Below, piece by piece: positions 42,349 to 50,982 of a stretch of 64,000 nt of DNA. The notes below the pieces were generated by a model. That model did not search any database and was not told the DNA's origin. It saw only the letters and a program-made list of their open reading frames with translations. Origin of the DNA: Burkholderia cepacia. GTDB lineage: Bacteria > Pseudomonadota > Gammaproteobacteria > Burkholderiales > Burkholderiaceae. The stretch is from NCBI RefSeq assembly GCF_001039005.1, contig NZ_LDWR01000035.1, positions 1-64,000 of the forward strand. The letters run 5' to 3'. Each line of letters begins with the position of its first letter. The stretch's first letter is position 1. The translations under genes and the position numbers were made by a program.

Positions 42349-43159
42349 ACGAATCATCGACCAGGCCGAAGGGCTGCGGCGCCTGCTGGCCGGACGCGCG
42401 TCGCGCATCGTCGCGGTGACGGGCGGGCCGGCGGGTGTCGGCTGCACGTCCACCATCGTGAATCTGGCGGCGGCGCTCGCATCGCTCGGCAAGGATGTGC
42501 TCGTCGTCGACGAGCGCGCCGACGTGCATTCGGCCAGCGCGACGCTGGCGGGCGCGTGGCTGCGCGACGGCGAGCGCACGCGGGTGGCCGCCGGTTTCGG
42601 CTTGTGCGCGGCCGCGCGGCTCGCGCGTGCCGGCTACAGCGACGCGCAACTGAGCGATTTGATCGACGGCCCGGCCGACATCGTCCTGGTCGACGCGCAA
42701 CTCGGCGCCGACGGCTCGTTCTCGGCGCTCGCGCGCGAAGCGCACGACGTGCTGGTCGTCACGCGGGTCGCCGCGCAAGCGATCACCGAGGCGTACGCGT
42801 GCATGAAGCGGCTGCATTTCGCGCACGCGTTCGCGCAGTTCCGCGTGCTGACCAATCACGTCGCCAGCCACGCGGACGCGAAGACGGCGTTCGACAACCT
42901 CGCGGGCGTCGCGAGCCGCTACCTGACCGTGTCGATCGCCGACGCGGGCTGCGTGGGCGCCGATCCGCTTGTCGAGCACGCGCGCGAACTGATGCATGCC
43001 GCGGTCGACGCGTTCCCGTCGTCGCCCGCCGCGCGCGATTACCGGCAGATTGCCGCCGACCTGCTGTACTGGCCGATGCGCCCGCGTTCGGGCGCGGGCC
43101 GTGCCGTCCGTACCGGCGGCAAGCCGTCGTACGAGGCGGGCGCGGCACACGCCGCGTGA
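42341..43159 (+). CDS. flhG: FlhG (FleN/YlxH)-type MinD-like protein with degenerate P-loop
   Basis: 272 aa from TTG 42341 preceded by GAGG, overlapping flhF by 8 bp. N-terminal DQAEGLRRLLA is the FlhF-activating DQAxxLR motif. The MinD-type fold follows, but the deviant Walker A KGGVGKT is replaced by PAGVGCT (residues 30-36): both the signature and the P-loop lysine are gone (Pro30, Cys35). The switch II region reads LVDAQLGADG rather than the usual D-T/L-P/G-A-G. It should still bind FlhF through the N-terminal motif, but ATP-driven dimerisation seems impaired. Position between flhF and fliA fixes the identity. Confidence 0.88.
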   Translation: MDKRIIDQAEGLRRLLAGRASRIVAVTGGPAGVGCTSTIVNLAAALASLGKDVLVVDERADVHSASATLAGAWLRDGERTRVAAGFGLCAAARLARAGYSDAQLSDLIDGPADIVLVDAQLGADGSFSALAREAHDVLVVTRVAAQAITEAYACMKRLHFAHAFAQFRVLTNHVASHADAKTAFDNLAGVASRYLTVSIADAGCVGADPLVEHARELMHAAVDAFPSSPAARDYRQIAADLLYWPMRPRSGAGRAVRTGGKPSYEAGAAHAA

Positions 43160-43181
43160 GCACCACCGGAAGGAGAGAGCC

Positions 43182-43916
43182 ATGATGTACAACGCTCAAG
43201 GAAAGATGTCCCAGGCCGACGTGCTCGCGCAATATGCGCCGCTCGTGCGGCGCCTCGGGCTGCAGCTCGTCGCGAAGATGCCGGCGAGCGTCGACCTCGA
43301 CGACCTGATCCAGGCCGGCATGATCGGCCTGATGGACGCGGCCGGCCGCTACAAGGAAGACCAGGGCGCGCAGTTCGAGACCTACGCGACGCAGCGCATC
43401 CGCGGCGCGATGCTCGACGAGCTGCGCAGCAACGACTGGCTGCCGCGCAGCCTGCGCAAGACGTCGCGCGAGGTCGAGCACGCGGTGCACCAGGTCGAGC
43501 AGCATCTCGGCCGCTCGGCGAGCGAGACCGAGATCGCGCTGCACCTGAACATGCCGCTCGACGAATATCAGGGGATGCTGCAGGACCTGCACGGCAGCCA
43601 GCTCATCTACTACGAGGATTTCGACCGCGCGGCCGACGACGAGCCGTTCCTCGACCGCTATCGCGTCGATCACGCCGATCCGCTGTCGGCGCTGCTCGAC
43701 GAGCACCTGCGCGAGGCGCTCGTCGAGGCGATCGAGCGGCTGCCGGAACGCGAGAAGCTGCTGATGTCGCTGTACTACGAACGGGGTCTGAATCTGCGCG
43801 AGATCGGCGCGGTGCTCGAAGTAAGCGAATCGCGCGTGTGCCAGCTGCACAGCCAGGCGGTCGCGCGCCTGCGCGCGCGGCTGCGCGAACAGGCGTGGGT
43901 CGGCGCGGAGTCCTGA
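43182..43916 (+). CDS. fliA: RNA polymerase sigma-28 factor FliA
   Basis: 244 aa from ATG 43182 (a second ATG follows at once) with AAGGAG upstream. Sigma region 2 (LVAKMPASVDLDDLIQAGMI, FETYATQRIRGAMLDELRSN), region 3 (RKTSREVEHAVHQVEQHLGR) and region 4 (LPEREKLLMSLYYERGLNLR with EIGAVLEVSESRVCQLHSQA) are all present, as in FliA/WhiG. It reads the TAAAGTTT-N11-GCCGATAA promoters, two of which are visible upstream of fliC and motA. FlgM would inhibit it until hook completion. Last gene of the flhBAFG-fliA operon. Confidence 0.97.
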   Translation: MMYNAQGKMSQADVLAQYAPLVRRLGLQLVAKMPASVDLDDLIQAGMIGLMDAAGRYKEDQGAQFETYATQRIRGAMLDELRSNDWLPRSLRKTSREVEHAVHQVEQHLGRSASETEIALHLNMPLDEYQGMLQDLHGSQLIYYEDFDRAADDEPFLDRYRVDHADPLSALLDEHLREALVEAIERLPEREKLLMSLYYERGLNLREIGAVLEVSESRVCQLHSQAVARLRARLREQAWVGAES

Positions 43917-43931
43917 CCCTTTCTCGACGGC

Positions 43932-43956
43932 CAAGCGCGCCGACGCCGCGCGCTTG
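43932..43956 (+). terminator. Stem-loop after fliA
   Basis: CAAGCGCGC (43932-43940) pairs with GCGCGCTTG (43948-43956), 7-nt loop, directly after fliA; no T-run, so a Rho-type or weak terminator is possible. Confidence 0.45.
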
Positions 43957-43962
43957 AGCTGC

Positions 43963-43993
43963 TTGCGCATTTTGCGCGCCGATTTGCTACAAT
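43963..43993 (+). promoter_or_regulatory. Probable ahcY promoter
   Basis: TACAAT at 43988-43993 lies 12 bp before the riboswitch P1 stem; the best upstream hexamer is TTGCGC at 43963-43968 (19-bp spacer). Confidence 0.5.
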
Positions 43994-44005
43994 CCTTCCC
44001 GTTTT

Positions 44006-44125
44006 CCGAGGAGCGTTGCGACGGACCGTTCCAGGTCCGCCAGGCTCGGAAGGCTTCACCAAGCAGCCGTGCGGCGCGCGTTTCGCGACCGTCGCGCCGG
44101 CTCCGCTTCCTGAACGGCGCTCACG
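44006..44125 (+). ncRNA. S-adenosylhomocysteine (SAH) riboswitch
   Basis: Matches the SAH riboswitch core: P1 CCGAG (44006-44010) with CTCGG (44045-44049), the conserved GAGCGTTGCGACGGACC segment, stem CGGACC (44022-44027)/GGTCCG (44034-44039), GCCAGGCTCGG, and a pseudoknot of GAGCG (44011-44015) with CGCTC (44118-44122) just before the ahcY ribosome site. Known examples sit upstream of ahcY and raise expression when toxic SAH accumulates, which is exactly the arrangement here. Confidence 0.92.
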
Positions 44126-44161
44126 TCACCAATCTAGAAACTTTTTAGAAAGGAGGGCGTG

Positions 44162-45580
44162 ATGAACGCCATTATCGATTCGCAAGCTTCCAAGGATTAC
44201 GTCGTCGCCGACATGGCGCTGGCCGGCTGGGGCCGCAAGGAACTGAACATCGCCGAGACCGAAATGCCGGGCCTCGTGCAGATCCGCGACGAATACAAGG
44301 CACAGCAGCCGCTGAAGGGCGCGCGCATCGCCGGTTCGCTGCACATGACGATTCAGACGGGTGTGCTGATCGAGACGCTGAAGGCGCTCGGCGCGGACGT
44401 CCGCTGGGCATCGTGCAACATCTTCTCGACGCAGGACCACGCCGCGGCCGCGATCGTCGAAGCCGGCACGCCGGTGTTCGCGTTCAAGGGCGAATCGCTC
44501 GACGAATACTGGGAGTTCTCGCACCGCATCTTCGAATGGCCGAACGGCGAATTCGCGAACATGATCCTGGACGACGGTGGCGACGCAACGCTGCTGCTGA
44601 TCCTCGGTTCGAAGGCCGAGAAGGACCGTTCGGTGATTTCGAAGCCGACCAACGAGGAAGAAGTCGCGCTGTACAAGTCGATCGCTGCGCACCTCGACGT
44701 CGACGCGACCTGGTACTCGAAGCGCCTCGCGCACATCAAGGGCGTGACCGAAGAAACCACGACCGGCGTGCACCGCCTGTACCAGATGGAAAAGGACGGC
44801 CGCCTGCCGTTCCCGGCGTTCAACGTGAACGACTCGGTCACGAAGTCGAAGTTCGACAACCTGTACGGCTGCCGTGAATCGCTCGTCGACGGCATCAAGC
44901 GCGCGACCGACGTGATGATCGCGGGCAAGGTCGCGGTCGTCGCCGGCTACGGCGACGTGGGCAAGGGCTGCGCGCAGTCGCTGCGCGGCCTCGGCGCGAC
45001 CGTGTGGGTCACCGAAATCGATCCGATCTGCGCGCTGCAGGCGGCGATGGAAGGCTACCGCGTCGTGACGATGGAATACGCGGCCGACAAGGCCGACATC
45101 TTCGTGACGGCCACCGGCAACTTCCACGTGATCGGCCACGATCACATGAAGGCCATGCGCCACAACGCGATCGTCTGCAACATCGGTCACTTCGACTCGG
45201 AAATCGACGTCGCGTCGACCCGCCAGTACCAGTGGGAAAACATCAAGCCGCAGGTCGACCACATCATCTTCCCGGACGGCAAGCGCGTGATCCTGCTGGC
45301 GGAAGGCCGCCTCGTGAACCTCGGCTGCGCGACCGGCCACCCGTCGTTCGTGATGTCGAACTCGTTCGCGAACCAGACGCTCGCGCAGATCGAGCTGTTC
45401 GTGCGCGGCGCCGAGTACGAGAACAAGGTGTACGTGCTGCCGAAGCATCTCGATGAAAAGGTCGCGCGCCTGCACCTCGCGCGCATCGGCGCGAACCTGT
45501 CCGTGCTGTCGGACGAACAGGCTTCGTACATCGGCGTGCAGAAGGACGGCCCGTTCAAGCCGAACCACTATCGCTACTGA
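44162..45580 (+). CDS. ahcY: Adenosylhomocysteinase
   Basis: 472 aa from ATG 44162 with AAAGGAGGG upstream; a GTG one codon earlier is possible. NAD-dependent SahH: substrate motifs [36 protein letters not shown], the NAD Rossmann loop [20 protein letters not shown], and C-terminal [10 protein letters not shown] with the Lys-x-x-x-Tyr that reaches the neighbouring subunit's cofactor. It contains the ~40-residue insertion typical of proteobacterial/plant enzymes. Hydrolyses SAH to adenosine and homocysteine, relieving inhibition of methyltransferases. Controlled by the SAH riboswitch; metF downstream regenerates methyl donors for homocysteine. Confidence 0.98.
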   Translation: MNAIIDSQASKDYVVADMALAGWGRKELNIAETEMPGLVQIRDEYKAQQPLKGARIAGSLHMTIQTGVLIETLKALGADVRWASCNIFSTQDHAAAAIVEAGTPVFAFKGESLDEYWEFSHRIFEWPNGEFANMILDDGGDATLLLILGSKAEKDRSVISKPTNEEEVALYKSIAAHLDVDATWYSKRLAHIKGVTEETTTGVHRLYQMEKDGRLPFPAFNVNDSVTKSKFDNLYGCRESLVDGIKRATDVMIAGKVAVVAGYGDVGKGCAQSLRGLGATVWVTEIDPICALQAAMEGYRVVTMEYAADKADIFVTATGNFHVIGHDHMKAMRHNAIVCNIGHFDSEIDVASTRQYQWENIKPQVDHIIFPDGKRVILLAEGRLVNLGCATGHPSFVMSNSFANQTLAQIELFVRGAEYENKVYVLPKHLDEKVARLHLARIGANLSVLSDEQASYIGVQKDGPFKPNHYRY

Positions 45581-45586
45581 TGCGCC

Positions 45587-45639
45587 GCCGCCGCCGTGCC
45601 GTGCGTGCCCCGCTGCGGGGCGCGCGGTGCGGCGGCGGC
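45587..45639 (+). other. Strong GC stem-loop between ahcY and the membrane-protein gene
   Basis: GCCGCCGCCG (45587-45596) can pair with CGGCGGCGGC (45630-45639), enclosing a second hairpin GCCCCGC/GCGGGGC (45607-45621). No T-run; it may tune read-through or mRNA stability downstream of ahcY. Confidence 0.4.
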
Positions 45640-45681
45640 CGCTGACCGTACCGAAGATCGACCACCGAACCGGAGCACTCC

Positions 45682-46035
45682 ATGAGCGTCATCCTCACCT
45701 GGGTCATCAATGCGCTCGCGCTGCTGATCATCACGTACCTCGTGCCGTCGATCCACATCAAGAGCTTCGGCACCGCGCTGATCGTTGCGGTGGTACTTGG
45801 CCTGATCAACACGGTGATCCGTCCGGTGCTGATCCTGCTGACGCTGCCCGTCACGATCGTCACGCTCGGGGTCTTCATCCTCGTCGTGAACGCGCTGTGC
45901 TTCTGGTTCGCGTCGTCGCTGCTGAAGGGCTTCGAGGTGTCGGGATTCTGGTCCGCGTTCTTCGGTTCGATTCTGTACAGCATCGTGTCCTGGCTGCTGT
46001 CCGCGCTGATCTTCGGCCAGCGCGACATCGGCTGA
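45682..46035 (+). CDS. YvlD-like (phage holin family 4_2) membrane protein
   Basis: 117 aa, four membrane helices (~3-22, ~29-50, ~55-78, ~88-110). NTVIRPVLILLTLPVTIVTL is the N-x-x-I-R-P/L-P-x-T motif of this family. Despite the family name there is no phage context; members are small inner-membrane proteins of unknown role. Located between ahcY and metF (gaps 101 and 30 bp), an order kept in betaproteobacteria by recollection, so it is probably co-transcribed with the methyl-cycle genes. Confidence 0.85.
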   Translation: MSVILTWVINALALLIITYLVPSIHIKSFGTALIVAVVLGLINTVIRPVLILLTLPVTIVTLGVFILVVNALCFWFASSLLKGFEVSGFWSAFFGSILYSIVSWLLSALIFGQRDIG

Positions 46036-46065
46036 GGGCGGGAACAGGCCCTAGCCCATCGAATC

Positions 46066-46896
46066 ATGAAACCGATCGAACTTTCGTTTGAATTCTTCCC
46101 GCCGAAGACGGCGGACGGCGTCGAAAAGCTGCGTGCGACCCGCGCGCAGCTGCTGCCGCTGAAGCCGAAATTCGTCTCCGTGACGTTCGGCGCCGGCGGC
46201 TCGACGCAGCAGGGCACGCTCGATACCGTGCTCGACATGCAGAAGGACGGCCTTGAGGCCGCGCCGCACCTGTCGTGCATCGGCTCGTCGCGCGACAGCC
46301 TGCGCGCGATCCTCGACCAGTACCGCTCGCACGGCATCCGGCATATCGTCGCGCTGCGCGGCGACCTGCCGTCGGGGATGGGCGAGGTCGGCGAGCTGCG
46401 CTATGCGTCCGAGCTCGTCAGCTTCATCCGTGCCGAGCATGGCGACTGGTTCCACATCGAGGTCGCCGGTTATCCGGAGTACCACCCGCAATCGCGCTCG
46501 CCGAAGGCCGATCTCGAGAATTTCGCGCGCAAGGTGAAAGCCGGCGCGAATTCCGCGATCACGCAGTACTTCTTCAACGCCGACGCGTATTTCCGCTTCG
46601 TCGACGATGCGCGCAAGCTGGGCGTGGACGTGCCGATCGTGCCGGGCATCATGCCGATCACGAACTTCTCGCAGCTGATGCGCTTCTCCGAAATGTGCGG
46701 CGCCGAAGTGCCGCGCTGGGTCGCGCGCCGGCTCGAGAGCTTCGGCGACGATCGCGACGCGATCCGCGCGTTCGGCGCGGACGTCGTCACCGATCTGTGC
46801 CGGCGCCTGATCGACGCGGGCGTGCCGGGGCTGCACTTCTACACGCTGAACGCAGCGGCCGCGACGCGGACGATCTGCGAACGGCTCGACGTGTAA
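46066..46896 (+). CDS. metF: 5,10-methylenetetrahydrofolate reductase
   Basis: 276 aa TIM-barrel flavoprotein: ELSFEFFPPKT with the catalytic Glu near the N-terminus, FVSVTFGAGGSTQQGTLDTV, HIVALRGDLPSG (the key Asp of the folate site), ITQYFFNADAYFRFVDDARK and VPGIMPITNFSQLMRFSEMC. Uses FAD/NADH to make 5-methyl-THF for methionine synthase. Follows ahcY and the YvlD-like gene, a methyl-cycle operon, and ends at a strong terminator. Confidence 0.97.
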   Translation: MKPIELSFEFFPPKTADGVEKLRATRAQLLPLKPKFVSVTFGAGGSTQQGTLDTVLDMQKDGLEAAPHLSCIGSSRDSLRAILDQYRSHGIRHIVALRGDLPSGMGEVGELRYASELVSFIRAEHGDWFHIEVAGYPEYHPQSRSPKADLENFARKVKAGANSAITQYFFNADAYFRFVDDARKLGVDVPIVPGIMPITNFSQLMRFSEMCGAEVPRWVARRLESFGDDRDAIRAFGADVVTDLCRRLIDAGVPGLHFYTLNAAAATRTICERLDV

Positions 46897-46921
46897 GCGC
46901 CGCCGCACGTTTCGTCTGTGC

Positions 46922-46958
46922 AAAAGCCCCGCCGGTTTCGCCGGCGGGGCTTTTTTTT
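46922..46958 (+). terminator. metF terminator (bidirectional)
   Basis: GCCCCGCCGG (46926-46935), loop TTTCG, CCGGCGGGGC (46941-46950), then eight T on plus and four T on minus (for the convergent amidase gene). Confidence 0.93.
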
Positions 46959-46984
46959 CGATGCTGATGCCGATGGCGCCGGTA

Positions 46985-48463
46985 TCAGCGCTGCGCCTGC
47001 ATCAGCGGCGGGCGGCGGTCGAACCACGGCCGCGCCTGTTCGAGCTGCCGCGCGAGCCTGAGCAGCAATTCGTCGTCGCTGTGGCGCGCGGCGAACTGCA
47101 CGCCGATCGGCAGCCCGCGCGCGTTCCAGTAGAGCGGCACCGACATCGCCGGCTGGCCGGTCAGGTTGAACAGCTCGGTGCAGCCGGCCCACGTGAACGC
47201 CTTGTTCGACGCCTTCGCGAGCATTTCCTTCAGCAGCGGCTTGACCGGCAGCGCGGCGAGCAGCTTCATCTGCGCCGATTCGAACGGCGTCGGCAGCAAT
47301 TCGCCGATCTTCACCGGCGGGCCCGCGAGCGACGCGCACAGAATCGCGTCGTAGCGCGACACGAGGCCCGAGACCTGCACGGTGAGCTGGCGCTGCCACT
47401 CGAGCACGTCCGTCAGGCGCGTGCGCGCGAGGCGCCGGCCGATCACGGCCATCGCCCAGGTCGCGGCTTCGAATTCGCCGCGCCGCGGCGTGCGGCCGGT
47501 CAGCTCGCGCGCGCCGAGCACCATCTCCTCGGCGATCGTCGCCCACAGCGTGAGGAAGGTTTCGGCCGCGCGCGCGTAGTCGACGCGCAGCGTCGCCGGC
47601 TCGACATGGTGGCCGAGCGATTCGAGCAGCGCGGCCGCATCGTCGAGCGCCGCGCGCGTGTCGTCGGCCAGCGCCGGCGCGAGCATCGGATCGACGACGA
47701 GGCCGATCCGCAGGGGGCCGGGCGGCGTGTCGAGCGCGCCGAGGAACGTGCCGGGCGCGCCGTGCGGCAGCGTCTGGCCGGTCGTCACGTCGAGCAGCAG
47801 CGCGCTGTCGCGCACGCTGCGCGAGACCGCATGCTGGACGACGAGCTCGCCGTTCGACGGCAGGTCGACGAGCACCGGGTTGCGGCTCGGCTTCAGGCCG
47901 AACAGCCCGCAGCACGACGCCGGAATGCGGATCGAGCCGCCGCCGTCGGACGCATGCGCGAGCGGCACGATACCGGCCGCGACCGCCGCCGCCGCGCCGC
48001 CGCTCGAGCCGCCGGGCGTGTGATCGAGATTCCACGGGTTGCGGCATGCGCCGAACAGTACGGGTTCCGTGTACGGCATCTGGCCGATCTCCGACGTGTT
48101 GGTCTTGCCGAACACGTTGAGGCCCGCCGCGCGGCTGCGCGCGATCACCGGCGAATCGTCGCCGGGCACGAAATAACGGTAGTGCCGGCTACCCATCGAC
48201 AGCGGCAGCCCGGCGACCGCCGCGCCGAGATCCTTGACGAGATACGGCACGCCCGCGAACGGCGCGTCGGCGCCGCCATCGGGCGCCGCGGCCGTACGCT
48301 GGCGCGCGGCTTCGTAGTCCTGCAGCACGATCGCGTTGATCGCGCCGTTGACCGCTTCGGCCTGACCGATCGCGGCGTCGAGCAGTTCGCGCGGGCTCGC
48401 CTTGCGTTCGCGCACGAGTGCGGCGAGGCCGATCGCGTCATGCGCGAGATAGTCCGAGTGCAT
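46985..48463 (-). CDS. Amidase signature family hydrolase
   Basis: 492 aa from ATG 48463 with GGGGGTGA upstream; an ATG at 48505 would add 14 residues. The Ser-cisSer-Lys triad is complete: Lys in VPYLVKDLG, cis-Ser in [16 protein letters not shown], nucleophile Ser in [16 protein letters not shown]. Relatives include 6-aminohexanoate-cyclic-dimer hydrolases and GatA-like amidases; no gatB/gatC is adjacent, so this is a stand-alone catabolic or detoxifying amidase. Substrate unknown. The [20 protein letters not shown] segment fits the family. Confidence 0.9.
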   Translation of the reverse strand: MHSDYLAHDAIGLAALVRERKASPRELLDAAIGQAEAVNGAINAIVLQDYEAARQRTAAAPDGGADAPFAGVPYLVKDLGAAVAGLPLSMGSRHYRYFVPGDDSPVIARSRAAGLNVFGKTNTSEIGQMPYTEPVLFGACRNPWNLDHTPGGSSGGAAAAVAAGIVPLAHASDGGGSIRIPASCCGLFGLKPSRNPVLVDLPSNGELVVQHAVSRSVRDSALLLDVTTGQTLPHGAPGTFLGALDTPPGPLRIGLVVDPMLAPALADDTRAALDDAAALLESLGHHVEPATLRVDYARAAETFLTLWATIAEEMVLGARELTGRTPRRGEFEAATWAMAVIGRRLARTRLTDVLEWQRQLTVQVSGLVSRYDAILCASLAGPPVKIGELLPTPFESAQMKLLAALPVKPLLKEMLAKASNKAFTWAGCTELFNLTGQPAMSVPLYWNARGLPIGVQFAARHSDDELLLRLARQLEQARPWFDRRPPLMQAQR

Positions 48464-48544
48464 CGCTGTCACCCCCGTTGTGACGCGTGGCAATGATGGG
48501 AGCATAACGCGGGCCCGGCGCGATGGGCCCGCGGCTGGCCGTTC

Positions 48545-49237
48545 TTACAGATGCTCGGCGAGGAACGTCAGCGTGCGGCCGTGCGCGAGCGCCGACGCGC
48601 GCTGGTTGTACGACGCGCGGTCCGTGCAGTTGAAGCCGTGCTCGGCATCCGGATACACGTGGAACGAAGCGTGGCCGTGATCGGCGAACGCGGCCTTGAC
48701 CTGGTCGACGGCCGTGAGCGGGATCCCGTGGTCGTTTTCCGCGTAGTGGAACAGGATCGGCTGCGTGACCTTGCCGGCGAGATCGAGCGCGTTCTGGATG
48801 CCGCCGCCGTAGTAGGCGACCGCCGCGTCGATCTTGCCGGTCGCGGCCGCGCGGTACGCGAGCTGGCCGCCGAAGCAGTAGCCGATCGCGGCGATCTTGC
48901 CGGCCACTTCGGGGCGCGCGCGCAATGCGTCGGCCGCCGCGCCGATGTCCGCGACCGCGAGGCCCACGTCGGTCTTCTTCATCAACTCGATGCCTTTGTC
49001 GCGATCCGCGCCTTCGTAGGTCAGCTCGACGCGCGGCTGGGTACGCCAGAACACGTCCGGCGCGAGCGCGACGTAACCGTCGGACGCGTACTGGTCGGCG
49101 ACCGCGCGGATGTGCGAGTTCACGCCGAAGATCTCCTGGATGATGATGACGGCAGGGCCCGTGCCGTGCTTGGGCAGCGCGAGATAACCACCGAAGCTGT
49201 CGTTACCGGTCGGGATGTCGATCCATTGTGCAGTCAC
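48545..49237 (-). CDS. Dienelactone hydrolase family protein
   Basis: 230 aa alpha/beta hydrolase. The triad is Cys in IGYCFGGQLAYRAA, Asp in YAENDHGIPLTAVDQVK and His in PDAEHGFNCTDRAS; QEIFGVNSHIRAVADQYASD carries the Glu that positions the Cys in dienelactone hydrolases. No chlorocatechol genes are near, so a general carboxylesterase or carboxymethylenebutenolidase role is more likely than chloroaromatic degradation. 81 bp from the amidase on the same strand. Confidence 0.92.
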   Translation of the reverse strand: MTAQWIDIPTGNDSFGGYLALPKHGTGPAVIIIQEIFGVNSHIRAVADQYASDGYVALAPDVFWRTQPRVELTYEGADRDKGIELMKKTDVGLAVADIGAAADALRARPEVAGKIAAIGYCFGGQLAYRAAATGKIDAAVAYYGGGIQNALDLAGKVTQPILFHYAENDHGIPLTAVDQVKAAFADHGHASFHVYPDAEHGFNCTDRASYNQRASALAHGRTLTFLAEHL

Positions 49238-49460
49238 GTTTTGAACTCCTGGCGAACGGGGTGCGTCGTGCGCGCCCCGGGGTGAAAGAGGGCGGCCTAG
49301 TGTGCCACCAATCGTGCGGCGGTGCAGGGCGCGCGCCCGCTTCTCGCGCAGCGATCGTTTCGATCTCGATTATTCATTTTTCGGCGGTGCGTCGCTTCGA
49401 TAGAGTCGATGTGTCGGCCTTTACAAAGCGCTTTCGCGCATCGTCATCGAAGGATTCGCC

Positions 49461-50540
49461 ATGTCTGCCCGTCTGTTCTCCACGCCCTTTTCCGAACGCT
49501 TCGGCCTGCGCCTGCCGCTCGTGCAGGCGCCGATGGTCGGCGCGACCACGACCGCGATGGTCGCCGCCGCATCGAACGCCGGTGCGCTCGGCAGCCTCGG
49601 CGCCGGCGCGTTCGCGCCCGAGCGTCTCGCGACCGAAGTCGAAGCCATCCGCGCGGCGACCGATCGCCCGTTCGCGGTCAACCTGTTCGTGTTGCCGGAC
49701 GCCGTGCCCGATGCGGCCACCGTCGCGCGCGCACTGGCGGCGATCGATCCGCTGAACGCGACGCTCGGGCTGCCGCCGGGCGTCGCGCCCGCACATTACG
49801 CACCCGACTTCCGCGCACAGCTCGATGCGCTGGTAGCGTTGCGCGTGCCGGTCGCGAGCTTCACGTTCGGCGTGCTCGACGTGGCCGACGTCGCGCGCGT
49901 GAAGGCTGCCGGCACCTACGTGATCGGCACCGCGACGCACGTGGCCGAAGGGCTCGCGTGGCAGGCAGCCGGCGCGGATGCGCTGTCCGCGCAGGGGGCT
50001 GAAGCGGGCGGCCATCGCGGCACCTTCATCGGCTCCGTCGACGACGCGCTGATCGGCACGATCGCGCTCGTGCCGCAGCTCGTCGATGCGACCGGCCTGC
50101 CGGTGCTCGCCGCGGGCGGCATCATGGACGGCCGCGGGATCGCGGCCGCGCTCGCGCTCGGCGCGCAGGGCGCGCAGCTCGGCACGGCGTTCCTCACCTG
50201 CACGGAAAGCGCGATCGCGGCGGACTGGAAGGCGCGCCTCCTCGCCAGCGCCGACACGTCGACACAGGTCACGCGCGCGATCACCGGGCGCCACGCGCGC
50301 GGGCTGCGCAACACGCTGATGGCGTGGCTCGGCGAACGCGTGGCCGATGCGGCGCCGTACCCGGTTCAGAACGCATTGACGCAGCCGCTGCGCCAGGCCG
50401 CCGCGCGCGCGAACGACGGCGACTACCTGTCGCTGTGGGCAGGCCAGGGCGCGCCGCTCGCGCGGCGGCGCGGCGAGACGCTGACGACGTCGCAGCTCGT
50501 CGCTGCGCTGGACGCCGAATGGCGTGCGTCGGCCGCCTGA
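49461..50540 (+). CDS. Nitronate monooxygenase-like FMN protein
   Basis: 359 aa TIM barrel of the 2-nitropropane dioxygenase family: LPLVQAPMVGATTTAMVAAA at the N-terminus, GALGSLGAGAFAPERLATEV, AQGAEAGGHRGTF with the catalytic His of the G-x-E-A-G-G-H motif, then AAGGIMDGRGIAAALALGAQ and GAQLGTAFLTC (FMN phosphate site). Class I enzymes oxidise propionate 3-nitronate with O2. Monocistronic, divergent from the dienelactone hydrolase gene. Confidence 0.9.
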   Translation: MSARLFSTPFSERFGLRLPLVQAPMVGATTTAMVAAASNAGALGSLGAGAFAPERLATEVEAIRAATDRPFAVNLFVLPDAVPDAATVARALAAIDPLNATLGLPPGVAPAHYAPDFRAQLDALVALRVPVASFTFGVLDVADVARVKAAGTYVIGTATHVAEGLAWQAAGADALSAQGAEAGGHRGTFIGSVDDALIGTIALVPQLVDATGLPVLAAGGIMDGRGIAAALALGAQGAQLGTAFLTCTESAIAADWKARLLASADTSTQVTRAITGRHARGLRNTLMAWLGERVADAAPYPVQNALTQPLRQAAARANDGDYLSLWAGQGAPLARRRGETLTTSQLVAALDAEWRASAA

Positions 50541-50583
50541 ACGATTCGTTCTGTCGACCGCCCGAACGGTCATATCGGACGAC

Positions 50584-50611
50584 GAAACGCGCGTGCTGTC
50601 ACGCGCGTTTC
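50584..50611 (+). terminator. Hairpin after the nitronate monooxygenase gene
   Basis: GAAACGCGCGTG (50584-50595), loop CTGT, CACGCGCGTTTC (50600-50611): a perfect 12-bp stem 43 bp after the stop, followed by ATTC. Confidence 0.65.
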
Positions 50612-50762
50612 ATTCAATGATCCCGTGCACAAAATACCGAATCGAAATGACACGGGAATGCTTTGAAACCACCTTTCAGCGGGAACCCGGGAATTAGCGG
50701 AAACCCTTATCAGGCGGGGCTCGCGGCGATATTCGAGTAGTCATTCCAGAGTGTGTATATCA

Positions 50763-50827
50763 GTAGTGTTACCACTACCCCAAAAAAGTCCCACAAATTA
50801 ATTTGATCACCTACACTTGCGCGCAAG
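50763..50827 (+). promoter_or_regulatory. Cluster of three palindromes upstream of the ABC binding-protein gene
   Basis: In 65 bp lie GTAGTG-TTAC-CACTAC (50763-50778), CAAATTAATTTG (50794-50805) and CTTGCGCGCAAG (50816-50827), all perfect dyads, in an AT-rich stretch of the 442-bp spacer before the binding-protein gene. Likely operator sites; the regulator is unknown. The rest of the spacer shows no gene. Confidence 0.45.
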
Positions 50828-50982
50828 TACGGGCGGGTGGCTGCTAAAAGCGGCTGTTTTCACGTGCTTGAGGCCAAGTGCATGAACGATGCAACCGGCG
50901 AATCGTCCAGTGATTGCAAACACAAGGATGGCAGCGGGGCACCGGGCGATGGCGTTTATTGGGACCGAAACTGGAGACTTAC

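Noticed and set aside
45682-46035. Prophage remnant suggested by the holin-like family name
   Set aside because: The family is a general YvlD-like membrane group and no other phage gene is nearby.
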